This document shows positions 30,318 to 38,517 of a DNA stretch of 64,000 bases, in pieces; position 1 is the stretch's first letter; each line of letters starts with the position of its first letter. The notes beneath the pieces were generated by a model, which saw nothing but the letters and a program-made list of their open reading frames with translations, was not told the origin of the DNA and ran no database searches. Source of the stretch: WHSW01 sp035296705 (GTDB lineage: Bacteria > Actinomycetota > Thermoleophilia > Solirubrobacterales > 70-9); assembly GCA_035296705.1 (NCBI GenBank), contig DATHAL010000061.1, forward strand, positions 32,545 through 96,544, read 5' to 3'. Made by a program: the position numbers and the translations under genes.

Positions 30318-31370
30318 ATGAAAGCGCGGTTTAGCTGCCCAACGAGCGGTAAGTCTGCGGTTGAGGTGGAAGCGCAGGAGAGAACGGAGACAAGCCGGGC
30401 CGACGGCTCGCCCGCCGATCCGGTCCGCCGCGATTACGCGCCGGACGGCGCCGATCGGGGCACGGGCACCTTCGCGACCGTGAAGCGCACCGTCAAGGAG
30501 TTCCTCGAGGACGACATGACCGACTGGGCGGCGGCGCTCACCTACTACGGCCTGCTCGCGATCTTCCCGGCGCTGCTCGCGTTCGTCGGCGTCTTCGGGC
30601 TGGTCGCCTCGCGCGAGGGCGCCACCCAGGCAATCAACGACATCGTCACGCAGATCGGCCCCGCCTCGGCCGCAGACACCTTCTCCGGGCCGATCGAGTC
30701 GATCACCTCGAACTCGGCTGCCTCCGGCTTCATGGCGATCGTCGGCTTCGTGCTTGCGATCTGGTCGGCCTCGGGCTACGTCGGAGCGTTCATGCGTGCC
30801 TCGAACATCATCTACGAGACGCCTGAGGGCCGTCCGTTCTGGCATCTGCGCCCGCTTCAGCTCCTGATCACCCTGGTGACGGTGATCCTGGCGGCGATCA
30901 CCGTGCTCGCGCTGGCCGTCTCCGGCCCGCTTGCGGAGGCGGTAGGCGGCGCGATCGGTCTTTCCGATGCGGCCGTGACCGTCTACCAGATCGCCAAGTG
31001 GCCGATCCTCGCGCTGCTCGTGATCACGATCTTCTCCGTCCTTTACTACGCGGCGCCGAACGTGAAGATCCGTGGCTTCAAGTGGGTGACTCCAGGCGGC
31101 ATCGTCGCGCTGGTCGTTTGGATCATCGCCTCGGCGGCCTTCGCCCTCTACGTCGCGAACTTCTCCGCCTACGACAAGACCTATGGCACGCTCGGCGGCG
31201 TCATCGTGCTCTTGATCTGGATGTGGATCACAAACCTGGCGGTCCTCTTCGGCCACGAGCTGAACGCCGAGCGCGAGCGAAGCCAGGAGCTCGAGGAGGG
31301 CGTGCCGCGCGCCGAGCGCGAGATCCAGCTCGAGCCGCGCGCCGAGCCGGACGACCCGCAGACCACCTGA
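30318..31370 (+). CDS. YihY/BrkB-family inner-membrane protein
   Basis: A ~350-residue membrane protein. After a polar N-terminus of ~60 residues comes the family motif MTDWAAALTYYGLLAIFPAL, then six spans, including FMAIVGFVLAIWSASGYVGA and VIVLLIWMWITNLAVLFGHE near the end, and a charged tail. The NLAVLFGHELNAE ending is typical of YihY. Function is unsettled (once called RNase BN in error). The start is uncertain: ATGs at 30261, 30300 and 30318 are all open and none has a ribosome site. Confidence 0.85.
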   Translation: MKARFSCPTSGKSAVEVEAQERTETSRADGSPADPVRRDYAPDGADRGTGTFATVKRTVKEFLEDDMTDWAAALTYYGLLAIFPALLAFVGVFGLVASREGATQAINDIVTQIGPASAADTFSGPIESITSNSAASGFMAIVGFVLAIWSASGYVGAFMRASNIIYETPEGRPFWHLRPLQLLITLVTVILAAITVLALAVSGPLAEAVGGAIGLSDAAVTVYQIAKWPILALLVITIFSVLYYAAPNVKIRGFKWVTPGGIVALVVWIIASAAFALYVANFSAYDKTYGTLGGVIVLLIWMWITNLAVLFGHELNAERERSQELEEGVPRAEREIQLEPRAEPDDPQTT

Positions 31371-31385
31371 CCGATCCGTCGCCCG

Positions 31386-31799
31386 CTACGGCGCGAGGCC
31401 GGCGTCCTCGAGCGCCTTCGCCGTGTCCCAGTAGAGACCTAGCCGGATCACCCTGCCGTCCTCGAGCGTCCACATGGTCGCGGTGTCCGCCTCGATCTCC
31501 AACCCGCTCCCCTGGCCGCGAGCGCGGACATGCGTGAGGACGACGACATGCTCGCCGTCGGCGAGGTACTCGCGCGGCTCCGCACGGAACTCCTCCCACG
31601 CGCTCAAGACGCCGAGCCACATCCGGCGCATTCCCTCGAGCCCACGGGTCCGCGAGCCCTCGGGCCACTCGGTCATATCGAACTCGATCTCGCGGTCGAA
31701 AACGTCGCCCTGGGAGAAGTCGCCTCGCGCCCAGCACTCGTAGACGCCGCGCACCGTGGCGATGTTCTCCTCCGCCACCGAGTCGGGATTCGCGCCCAT
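31386..31799 (-). CDS. SnoaL/NTF2-like protein
   Basis: A 137-residue protein of the cone-shaped NTF2/SnoaL fold: ENIATVRGVYECWARGDFSQ, FDMTEWPEGSRTRGLEGMRR, then EYLADGEHVVVLTHVRARGQ and the terminal TLEDGRVIRLGLYWDTAKAL. Members are often isomerases, cyclases or simple binding proteins; none is indicated by neighbours. The ATG at 31799 is chosen because the frame further upstream overlaps the start of nhaA. Confidence 0.78.
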   Translation of the reverse strand: MGANPDSVAEENIATVRGVYECWARGDFSQGDVFDREIEFDMTEWPEGSRTRGLEGMRRMWLGVLSAWEEFRAEPREYLADGEHVVVLTHVRARGQGSGLEIEADTATMWTLEDGRVIRLGLYWDTAKALEDAGLAP

Positions 31800-31875
31800 C
31801 GATCGGGATTTTGCCGCTCGCGAAACGACTCGCGTCGCCGCGGTCGCCAAACTGGCGGGGTCGCACGGCGCCTTC

Positions 31876-33765
31876 ATGACCGAGACCCAGACCTCCTCCG
31901 GACCGTTCTCGCGCCAGACCGCGTGGGCGCGAAACCTCCAGACGCCGCTTCGGACATTCCTTCGCACGGAGACTGCGAGCGCTTCGATCCTGCTGGCGGC
32001 GACGCTGGCCGCGCTGGCGTGGGTGAACCTCGACTCGGGCTCCTACGACTCGGTCTGGCATACGGAGCTCTCGATCCGGGTCGGCGACTCGGCGATCGCC
32101 CAGGATCTCCGGCACTGGATCAACGCCGGGCTGATGAGCTTCTTCTTCCTCGTCGTCGGGCTCGAGGCGCGTCGCGAATTCGACATGGGCGAGCTGCGGG
32201 AGCGGCGACGGCTCGCGCTGCCGGTCCTCGCGGGGGTAGGCGGCATGCTCGTGCCGATCGCGGTCTTCCTTGCCCTGAACGCCGGCGAGCCGACCGCCGA
32301 TGGCTGGGGCGCGGCGATGTCCACGGACACGGCCTTCGCGCTCGGCGTCCTCGCCCTCGTCGGCCCGCGCTTCCCCGAGCGGCTGCGCGCCTTTCTGCTC
32401 ACCGTCGTGGTCGTCGACGACCTCGTCGCCCTGATCGTGATCGGGCTCGCTTACAGCTCAGACGTCGACGCGATGGCGCTGGCCGTGGCGATCGGATTCT
32501 TCGCGCTGGTGCTGGCCGTGCGCGCGGCGCGGATCCACATCGGCGCCGTGTACGCGGTGCTCGGCCTCGGGGCGTGGGTGGCGCTGTTCGAGTCCGGCGT
32601 CGAGCCGGTCGTCATCGGCCTCGCCATGGGCCTCGTCGCATACGCCTACCCGGCCGAGCGTGGCGACCTCGAGCGCGCGAGCGACCTCTTCCGGCTGTTC
32701 CGGGAGCAGCCGACTCCGGAGCTCGCGCGCGGTGCTCGCGAGGGCGTCCGGCTGGCCATCTCCCCCAACGAGCGCCTCCAGCAGCTGTTTCACCCGTGGA
32801 CGAGCTACGTGATCGTGCCGCTGTTCGCGCTCGCGAACGCCGGGATCGCAATCGATGGCGACCTGCTCTCCGACGCGCTCGGCTCGCCCGTGACGCTCGG
32901 GATCCTGATCGGATACGTGCTCGGCAAGCCGGCCGGGATCCTCGGCGTGAGCTGGATCGCGACGCGGATGAGCCGCGGCCGCGTGCGCCCGCCGATCGGC
33001 TGGGCGGCGGTAGCCGGCGGCGGGACGATCGCCGGGATCGGCTTCACGATCTCGCTCCTGATCGCGACGCTGGCGTTCAGCGGCCAGGACCTCGAGGAGG
33101 CGAAGGTGGGCGTGCTGGGCGCCGCGCTGGTCGCCTCGCTGCTTACGTGGGCGCTGTTCCGCGCGACCGCCGCGCTCCCCGGCCCGCTTCGAATGCGCGC
33201 CCTGCAGGGGAGGTTTGAGACGATCGTCGACCTCGCCGTCGAGGTGGACCCCGAGCGCGACCATCTTCGTGGGCCGATCGACGCCCCCGTCACCGTCGTG
33301 GAGTACGGCGACTTCGAGTGTCCCTACTGCGGCCGGGCCGAGCCCGTGGTGCGGGAGCTCCTGCGGGACTTCGGCGACATCCGCTACGTGTGGCGCCACC
33401 TGCCGCTGAACGACGTCCACCCGAATGCCCAGCGCGCCGCCGAGGCCGCCGAGGCGGCCGCGCACCAGGGCGCCTTCTGGGAGATGCACGACATGCTCTT
33501 CGAGCACCAGGACGCGCTGCTCCTCGCCGATGTTCGCCGCTACGCGGAGGAGCTGGGGCTCGACCTCGAGCGCTTCGACGAGGACATGCATCGTCGGTGC
33601 GGGGCGCCGCGGATAGCCGAGGACGTCGACTCTGCCGACCTCAGCGGCGTCTCGGGGACGCCCACCTTCTTCATCAACGGTCGACGCCACTACGGCGCCT
33701 ACGACATCGACGCGCTCTCAGGCGCGGTGCGGCTGGCGCGCGCCCGGGTCGCGGTGGCGGCCTGA
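31876..33765 (+). CDS. nhaA: Na+/H+ antiporter NhaA fused to a DsbA-like domain
   Basis: A 629-residue fusion. Residues ~30-420 are NhaA with MSTDTAFALGVLALVGPR and the paired aspartates of VVVVDDLVALIVIGLAYS that carry ions in E. coli NhaA, plus GGGTIAGIGFTISLL. Residues ~455-625 are a DsbA/thioredoxin-fold domain, EYGDFECPYCGRAEP (CPYC at 482-485), RHLPLNDVHPNAQRAAEAAE and the cis-proline loop SGVSGTPTFFINGRRH. It should exchange Na+ for H+ at the membrane; the role of the redox domain is unknown. Such fusions are recorded in other actinobacteria. ATG 31876 avoids overlap with the divergent gene. Confidence 0.92.
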   Translation: MTETQTSSGPFSRQTAWARNLQTPLRTFLRTETASASILLAATLAALAWVNLDSGSYDSVWHTELSIRVGDSAIAQDLRHWINAGLMSFFFLVVGLEARREFDMGELRERRRLALPVLAGVGGMLVPIAVFLALNAGEPTADGWGAAMSTDTAFALGVLALVGPRFPERLRAFLLTVVVVDDLVALIVIGLAYSSDVDAMALAVAIGFFALVLAVRAARIHIGAVYAVLGLGAWVALFESGVEPVVIGLAMGLVAYAYPAERGDLERASDLFRLFREQPTPELARGAREGVRLAISPNERLQQLFHPWTSYVIVPLFALANAGIAIDGDLLSDALGSPVTLGILIGYVLGKPAGILGVSWIATRMSRGRVRPPIGWAAVAGGGTIAGIGFTISLLIATLAFSGQDLEEAKVGVLGAALVASLLTWALFRATAALPGPLRMRALQGRFETIVDLAVEVDPERDHLRGPIDAPVTVVEYGDFECPYCGRAEPVVRELLRDFGDIRYVWRHLPLNDVHPNAQRAAEAAEAAAHQGAFWEMHDMLFEHQDALLLADVRRYAEELGLDLERFDEDMHRRCGAPRIAEDVDSADLSGVSGTPTFFINGRRHYGAYDIDALSGAVRLARARVAVAA

Positions 33766-33793
33766 CCTCCTCAGCGCTCCGCGGGCTCCGCGC

Positions 33794-34432
33794 TCATACC
33801 TTCTCGCGCTCACGCGCGGCCTCGATCGCCACGGGAAGCCAGCCCCGCACCGCGGCGCGGACGGCGTCGAGGTCCGCCTTCAGGCCGTGATCCCCTGGGA
33901 CGCGGACGACGGTCCGGCTTGGTCCCGGGGGCGGGATCCCGAACCGGTCGCTCTCACCCTGCACGACGAGCGTCGGGACTTCGACCGCGTCGAGCTCGTC
34001 GATCCGGCTCGGCCCGGGCTCGTTGCCCTTTCGGGGCGGCGGCTGGAGCGGGAAAGCGAGACAGAGGACGGCGACGGCGCCGGTCTCGGTCGCGGTGCGG
34101 CAGGCGACCCGCGCGCCGAGCGAGCGCCCGCCGGTTACCACCGGCAGGTGGCGGAGCTCGCGCCCGAGCAGCGTCTCGATGACTGCCGTCCAGGCGGCGT
34201 CGAGACGCGACGCCGCGGCGGGGGCGCGCTTGCCGGCGGCGCGGTACGGCTGCTCGATGAGTGCGACGCTCAGCCGCTCCTCGACCGCGGCCTCGGCGGC
34301 GGCGACGATGTCGGGCGCCTCCACCCCGCCGCCGGCGCCGTGGCCGAGGACGAGCGCGCCCCGCGGCGCCTCGGCGATCCGCAGATGCGCCCTCGCGAGC
34401 CCGGACGGTGTCTCGATCTCGAGCGCTTCCAC
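33794..34432 (-). CDS. Small alpha/beta hydrolase (dienelactone-hydrolase-like)
   Basis: A 212-residue compact hydrolase like the YcjY/COG3571 group. LVLGHGAGGGVEAPD is near the start, the nucleophile elbow is TGGRSLGARVA (Ser), an acid lies in VVQGESDRFGIP, and the histidine in VPGDHGLKAD. Start GTG at 34432; an open extension further upstream is not family-like. It diverges from the ABC-2 operon. Substrate unknown. Confidence 0.78.
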   Translation of the reverse strand: MEALEIETPSGLARAHLRIAEAPRGALVLGHGAGGGVEAPDIVAAAEAAVEERLSVALIEQPYRAAGKRAPAAASRLDAAWTAVIETLLGRELRHLPVVTGGRSLGARVACRTATETGAVAVLCLAFPLQPPPRKGNEPGPSRIDELDAVEVPTLVVQGESDRFGIPPPGPSRTVVRVPGDHGLKADLDAVRAAVRGWLPVAIEAAREREKV

Positions 34433-34461
34433 GCGCGGGACGCTAGCTGGTGACCCGCTGC

Positions 34462-34479
34462 GGGACCGGTCCCTACATT
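34462..34479 (+). promoter_or_regulatory. Palindrome plus -10 element ahead of a leaderless ABC gene
   Basis: GGGACCGGTCCC (34462-34473) is a perfect 12-bp palindrome. It is followed directly by TACATT (34474-34479), a fair -10 hexamer, and the GTG start of the ABC gene lies eight bases further. Transcription would begin at or next to the start codon, giving a leaderless mRNA; the palindrome would be an operator abutting the -10. Confidence 0.4.
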
Positions 34480-34486
34480 TAATGAA

Positions 34487-35296
34487 GTGACCGATCCTGC
34501 GTTGTTGACGAACCTGGACGAATCGCACCCCGAGCGAGCGCTCGAGGTCGCCGAGCTCGTGAAGCGCTACCCGACTGGGGTCGAGGCGCTGCGCGGCGTC
34601 TCACTCGCGATCGAGCCCGGGGAGTTCTTCGGCCTGCTCGGCCCGAACGGGGCCGGCAAGTCGACCCTGATCCACTGCGCGACGGGGCTCGCGCAGCCGA
34701 CCTCCGGCGCGATCCGCGTCTTCGGTCACGACGCGATCGACAAATACGCCGAGGCTCGGCAGGCGGTCGGGCTCGCGCCGCAGGAGCTCAACCTCGACTG
34801 GTTCCTGACCGCCGAGGAGACGCTCGACTACCACGCCGGCTACTTCGGGATGCCGAAGCGCGAGCGGCGCGAGCGCGCGCGTGAGCTGCTCGAGACGTTC
34901 TCGCTGACCGAGAAGGCAAAGGAGCGCACCCGAACTCTCTCCGGCGGGATGAAGCGGCGGCTGATCCTCGCCCGGGCGCTCATGCACCGGCCGCGGCTCC
35001 TGATCCTCGACGAGCCGACCGCCGGGGTAGACATCGAGCTGCGGCTCGAGCTCTGGCACTACGTCCAGCGGATCAACGACGAGGGGACAACCATCCTGCT
35101 GACGACGCATTACCTCGAGGAGGCGGAGCAGCTCTGCGACAAGATCGCCTTCATCAACGAGGGCGAGATCGTCGCGCAGGGCTCGAGCACCGAGCTCGCG
35201 GCGCGCTACGCGGTCGCGAACCTGGAGGACGCCTACCTGGCGCTGGTCGGTCGCGAGGAGCTCTCGCGCTCGCGCGTGCAGGAGCTGGTGTCGTGA
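34487..35296 (+). CDS. ABC-2 exporter ATP-binding protein (DrrA-like)
   Basis: A 269-residue ABC ATPase. Walker A is LGPNGAGKST, the Q-loop region is GLAPQELNLDWF, the signature is RTLSGGMKRRLILARAL, Walker B is RLLILDEPTAGVD and the H-loop histidine is in LLTTHYLEEAEQL. It energises the permease encoded next, with which it overlaps by four bases. The pair resembles drug or polysaccharide exporters of the ABC-2 type; the cargo is not known. Start is GTG, probably leaderless. Confidence 0.92.
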   Translation: MTDPALLTNLDESHPERALEVAELVKRYPTGVEALRGVSLAIEPGEFFGLLGPNGAGKSTLIHCATGLAQPTSGAIRVFGHDAIDKYAEARQAVGLAPQELNLDWFLTAEETLDYHAGYFGMPKRERRERARELLETFSLTEKAKERTRTLSGGMKRRLILARALMHRPRLLILDEPTAGVDIELRLELWHYVQRINDEGTTILLTTHYLEEAEQLCDKIAFINEGEIVAQGSSTELAARYAVANLEDAYLALVGREELSRSRVQELVS

Positions 35297-36060
35297 GCGC
35301 CGCGCAGATCCGCTTCCTGACGCTCTGGCGCCGGGAGGTGAACCGCTTCCTGAAGATCAAGAAGCAGACGATCGGCGCGCCGCTGCTCGAGACGTTCCTC
35401 TACATCTCGGTGTTCGGCGCCGCGCTCGGCTCGCGCATCGACGAGCTCCACGGGATCGATTACGTGGTCTTCGTGATCCCAGGCCTGATCATGATGGCCT
35501 GGGCGATGAACGCATTCTCCAACAACTCCTCCTCGATCCTCCAGCAGAAGTTCCAGGGCGCGATCCAGGACCAGCTCTCCTCCCCCGCCTCGCCGCTCGA
35601 GCTCCTGCTCGCGTTCTCGCTCGGCGGCTTCATGCGCGGCCTCGCCGTCGCCACGCTCACCTTCATCGCCGCCTCGCTGCTCGTCGACCTGCCGGTCGAC
35701 CACGTGCTGGTGCTGATCCCGGCGCTCTTTCTCGTCGGCTTCTTCTTCTCCCAGCTCGGCGTCCTCATCGGGGTGCGAGCCGAGCAGTTCGACGACGTGG
35801 CGCTCGCCCAGACGTTCGTCCTGCAGCCGCTGATCTTCCTCGGCGGCGTCTTTTACTCGGCCGCGCTGTTGCCCGAGCCGTTCCAGACCCTCACCCACTT
35901 CAACCCGGTCTATTACATGATCAACCTCGTCCGCTACGGGTTCCTCGGCTTCACCGAGGCGGACGTGGCGCTCTCCCTCGTAGCGCTGGCCGCGGCAGCC
36001 GCGGCGCTGTTCGCGGTCAACCTGCGTCTGTTCACGCGTGGCTACAAGCTCCGCGCCTAG
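35293..36060 (+). CDS. ABC-2 exporter permease
   Basis: A 255-residue ABC-2 permease with six spans. Family marks are the amphipathic N-terminal RFLTLWRREVNRFLKIKKQT, YVVFVIPGLIMMAWAMNAFS, and the late LQPLIFLGGVFYSAALLPEP with FNPVYYMINLVRYG. It overlaps the ATPase gene (ATGA) and is itself overlapped by 23 bases by the next gene, so the three are one operon. Confidence 0.92.
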   Translation: MSAAQIRFLTLWRREVNRFLKIKKQTIGAPLLETFLYISVFGAALGSRIDELHGIDYVVFVIPGLIMMAWAMNAFSNNSSSILQQKFQGAIQDQLSSPASPLELLLAFSLGGFMRGLAVATLTFIAASLLVDLPVDHVLVLIPALFLVGFFFSQLGVLIGVRAEQFDDVALAQTFVLQPLIFLGGVFYSAALLPEPFQTLTHFNPVYYMINLVRYGFLGFTEADVALSLVALAAAAAALFAVNLRLFTRGYKLRA

Positions 36061-37096
36061 CGCCGGCTACGAGCTCCCGGGCGAGTTCCAGGGCCGCTCG
36101 GTTCGGCGCCGGGCTGCGCAGGCGATCGCGGCGCTCGCGGTGCTCGTCGCGGTCGTGGTCTTCGCGCCCGGGCTCGGCGACGTTCGCGAACGGCTCGAGG
36201 GCGCAGACACCGGGTGGCTCGCCCTCGCCGCGGCCTTCGAGGCCCTGTCGTTCGCGTCCTACGTGCTCATGTTCGGGCCGATCTTCTGCACCGGCCTGAG
36301 CCGGCGGCGAAGCTGGCAAATCGGGGGCGCCGAGCTCGCGATGGGATCACTGATCCCGGCAAGCGGCGCCGGCGGCCTCGCGCTCGGGGCATGGATCCTC
36401 CACCGCGGTGGCATGGACGGGGCCCGGATCGCGCGCCGTTCGGTCGCCTTCTTTTTGATCAAGAGCGGCGTCAACTTCGTCGCCGTGGTCGTCCTCGGGA
36501 CGCTGCTCGCCATCGGCCTCCTCGGGCCGGAGCTGTCGCCCTGGCTGACGGCGTTCCCGGCCGCGATCGCGGCGCTCGCGCTCGGCGTCGTCGCGCTCCT
36601 GCCGAGGCTCGGCCTGGGCGCGGGGGCCGGCCCGGACGCGTCGCGCCTCCGCCGCGGGCTGGTGGCGACGCGCCGCGCGGTGGTCGACGGTGCGGGGGAG
36701 GCATTCCGCATCCTGCGCTCGGGCGACCTGCGGGTGATCGCCGGCACGATCGGCTACTGGGCGTTCGACAACGCCGTCCTCTGGGCCACGTTCCACGCCG
36801 TCGGCGCCTCGCCCCCGATCACCGTGATCCTGATCGGATATTTGATCGGCCAGCTCGGCGGTCTGCTCCCGATTCCGGGCGGCATCGGCGGGATCGACGG
36901 CGGCCTGATCGGGACCCTGATCGTGTACGGCGCGCCCACGGCGGCCACCGTCGCCGCAGTCCTGGCCTACCGGGTGATCCTCTTCTGGCTGCCGCTGATC
37001 GCCGGCGGCCTCGCGTTCGCCGACCTGCGGCGCCACATGCCGACGGGCGGCGAGCTCGCCTCCTGCGCGCCGGCGATCGCCGCGCAGACGGCCTAG
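36038..37096 (+). CDS. Flippase-like membrane protein (LPG synthase TM region family)
   Basis: A 352-residue protein of the UPF0104/lysylphosphatidylglycerol synthase TM-region family, with about eight spans. Segments include GAELAMGSLIPASGAGGLAL, SVAFFLIKSGVNFVAVVVLG and the conserved PIPGGIGGIDGGLIGTLIVY. No soluble synthase domain is attached, so it is likely a lipid flippase-type protein. It starts at GTG 23 bases before the permease ends, linking it to lipid or polymer export. Its TAG stop overlaps the stop of the convergent HAD gene. Confidence 0.82.
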   Translation: MATSSAPSAGYELPGEFQGRSVRRRAAQAIAALAVLVAVVVFAPGLGDVRERLEGADTGWLALAAAFEALSFASYVLMFGPIFCTGLSRRRSWQIGGAELAMGSLIPASGAGGLALGAWILHRGGMDGARIARRSVAFFLIKSGVNFVAVVVLGTLLAIGLLGPELSPWLTAFPAAIAALALGVVALLPRLGLGAGAGPDASRLRRGLVATRRAVVDGAGEAFRILRSGDLRVIAGTIGYWAFDNAVLWATFHAVGASPPITVILIGYLIGQLGGLLPIPGGIGGIDGGLIGTLIVYGAPTAATVAAVLAYRVILFWLPLIAGGLAFADLRRHMPTGGELASCAPAIAAQTA

Positions 37097-37740
37097 GCCC
37101 CGACGAGCCCCGGCGTCAATTCATCGAGCGAGGCAATGACGCGGTCGGCCACCTCGAGCGCCTCGGGGCTGGGCGCAAAGCGCGGATTTGGGATCGCGAT
37201 CACGCGCATCCCGGCCCCCTTGGCCGACTGGATCCCGTTGTGGTAGTCCTCGATCGCCGCGCAGCCGCTCGGCTCAACCGACATCCGCCTCGCGGTCTCG
37301 AGGTAGACGTCCGGCGCTGGTTTGCCGTGCTCGACCTCCTCGGAGGAGACCGTCACCTCGAAACGGGGGCCGAACTCGGACAGCTCCAGCACGAGATCGA
37401 TCACCTCGCGGTTCGACGAGGAGGCGAGCCCGAGCGGCCACCGCGCCCCGATCCGCTCCACGGCCTCGGTCGCCCCCGGCATCAGCGGCAGCCGCTCGCG
37501 GTAGAGGCGGCCCACCCGGGCGGCGACCTCGGCCGAGATCAGAGACGCGTCGCGGTCGACTTCGAGCTCGTCGCGCACATACCGCGACCACTCGACGGAG
37601 CTCATCCCCATCATCGCCCGTGTCGCCTCGTCGCGCCACCGGCCGCCGTGCTCGGCGACGTAGTCCCGTCGCGCCTCGTCCCATACCGACTCCGAGTCGA
37701 GCAAGAGCCCGTCGAGGTCGAAGATCACCGCCGCGATCAA
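37093..37740 (-). CDS. HAD-superfamily phosphatase (beta-phosphoglucomutase-like)
   Basis: A 215-residue HAD hydrolase of the CbbY/Gph group. Motif I is AVIFDLDGLLLDSES (nucleophile Asp9), motif II is LASSSNREV, the lysine is in EEVEHGKPAPDVYLE, and motif IV lies in AAIEDYHNGIQSAKGAGM. The cap domain lies between motifs I and II. It dephosphorylates or isomerises a sugar phosphate; which one is unclear. Start is TTG at 37740. It ends on the same bases as the flippase gene stop. Confidence 0.87.
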   Translation of the reverse strand: MIAAVIFDLDGLLLDSESVWDEARRDYVAEHGGRWRDEATRAMMGMSSVEWSRYVRDELEVDRDASLISAEVAARVGRLYRERLPLMPGATEAVERIGARWPLGLASSSNREVIDLVLELSEFGPRFEVTVSSEEVEHGKPAPDVYLETARRMSVEPSGCAAIEDYHNGIQSAKGAGMRVIAIPNPRFAPSPEALEVADRVIASLDELTPGLVGA

Positions 37741-37749
37741 GCGCCCAGG

Positions 37750-38484
37750 TTAGGCGGCGGGCGCCGCGGTGGCGGCCAGCCGCGCGGCGCGCCTGGCGAT
37801 GCGCAGGATCAGGAGCACCCCGACGACCGTGAGCACGAGCCCGACGAGCGCGAAGCCGACGCCGACCCAGATGATCCACTCGACCTTTACGCCGGCCTCG
37901 GCGTCGACCGTGATCCCTCGGGATGCGTCGGCGTTCATGACGACGACGCTCCAGGAACCGCCCTCCACGTCCCAGTCGGCTCGCTGCAGGCCGCGACCCT
38001 CGCTCTGCGAGGCCCAGAAGTCCTGGGCGCCGGGTCGCGACGGCGGGCCGCCGCCTGGGTGGACCTCGTAGCGGGGGGCGCCGTTCGCGAAGTCGGTCAC
38101 CTCGGAGCGGCCGGCGTCCCCCAGGTAGCGGTCGACCTCGGCGCGCGGGCCGATGCCGACGAACGCCGGGCGGCCGGTGAGGCTCTCGACGTCGACGCGG
38201 ACCGTCCCCAGCAGGTCCTCGGGCGCCCAGTCGGCGGGATCACCGCCCAGGTCGAGATCCTCGGCGGTGAGCGCGTAGCCCGGGCTGTGGAGCCGCTCGG
38301 TGTCGGTGGTGAAGTAGCCGTCGTCGTCGCGCGCGAAGGCGTGCGCCGCGATCAGCGCCAGTCCGCCCAGCAGGAGCGCGATGCCAAGCAGGGCGAGCAG
38401 GCTGGACGCGACCATGCCGACGATCCTGCCTCCGGTCCACCCCGACCGCTCGCGTGTTGATTCGGACGTGTTGCTCCCGGTCAT
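37750..38484 (-). CDS. Two-span membrane protein with extracytoplasmic domain
   Basis: A 244-residue protein. One span is near residues 22-48 (MVASSLLALLGIALLLGGLA), then an extracytoplasmic region of ~140 residues with DDGYFTTDTERLHSPGYALT, and a second span near 200-228 (WIIWVGVGFALVGLVLTVVG) before a basic tail. Proteins with this layout are common and unnamed in actinobacteria. Function unknown. It precedes the HAD gene by nine bases. Confidence 0.7.
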   Translation of the reverse strand: MTGSNTSESTRERSGWTGGRIVGMVASSLLALLGIALLLGGLALIAAHAFARDDDGYFTTDTERLHSPGYALTAEDLDLGGDPADWAPEDLLGTVRVDVESLTGRPAFVGIGPRAEVDRYLGDAGRSEVTDFANGAPRYEVHPGGGPPSRPGAQDFWASQSEGRGLQRADWDVEGGSWSVVVMNADASRGITVDAEAGVKVEWIIWVGVGFALVGLVLTVVGVLLILRIARRAARLAATAAPAA

Positions 38485-38517
38485 CGCTCCCCCGCCGCGC
38501 GAGCCTACTCCGTGCGC

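Noticed and set aside
36214..38460. 748-codon plus-strand frame
   Set aside because: Covers the flippase, HAD and membrane-protein genes in wrong frames; low-complexity Arg/Asp-rich product.
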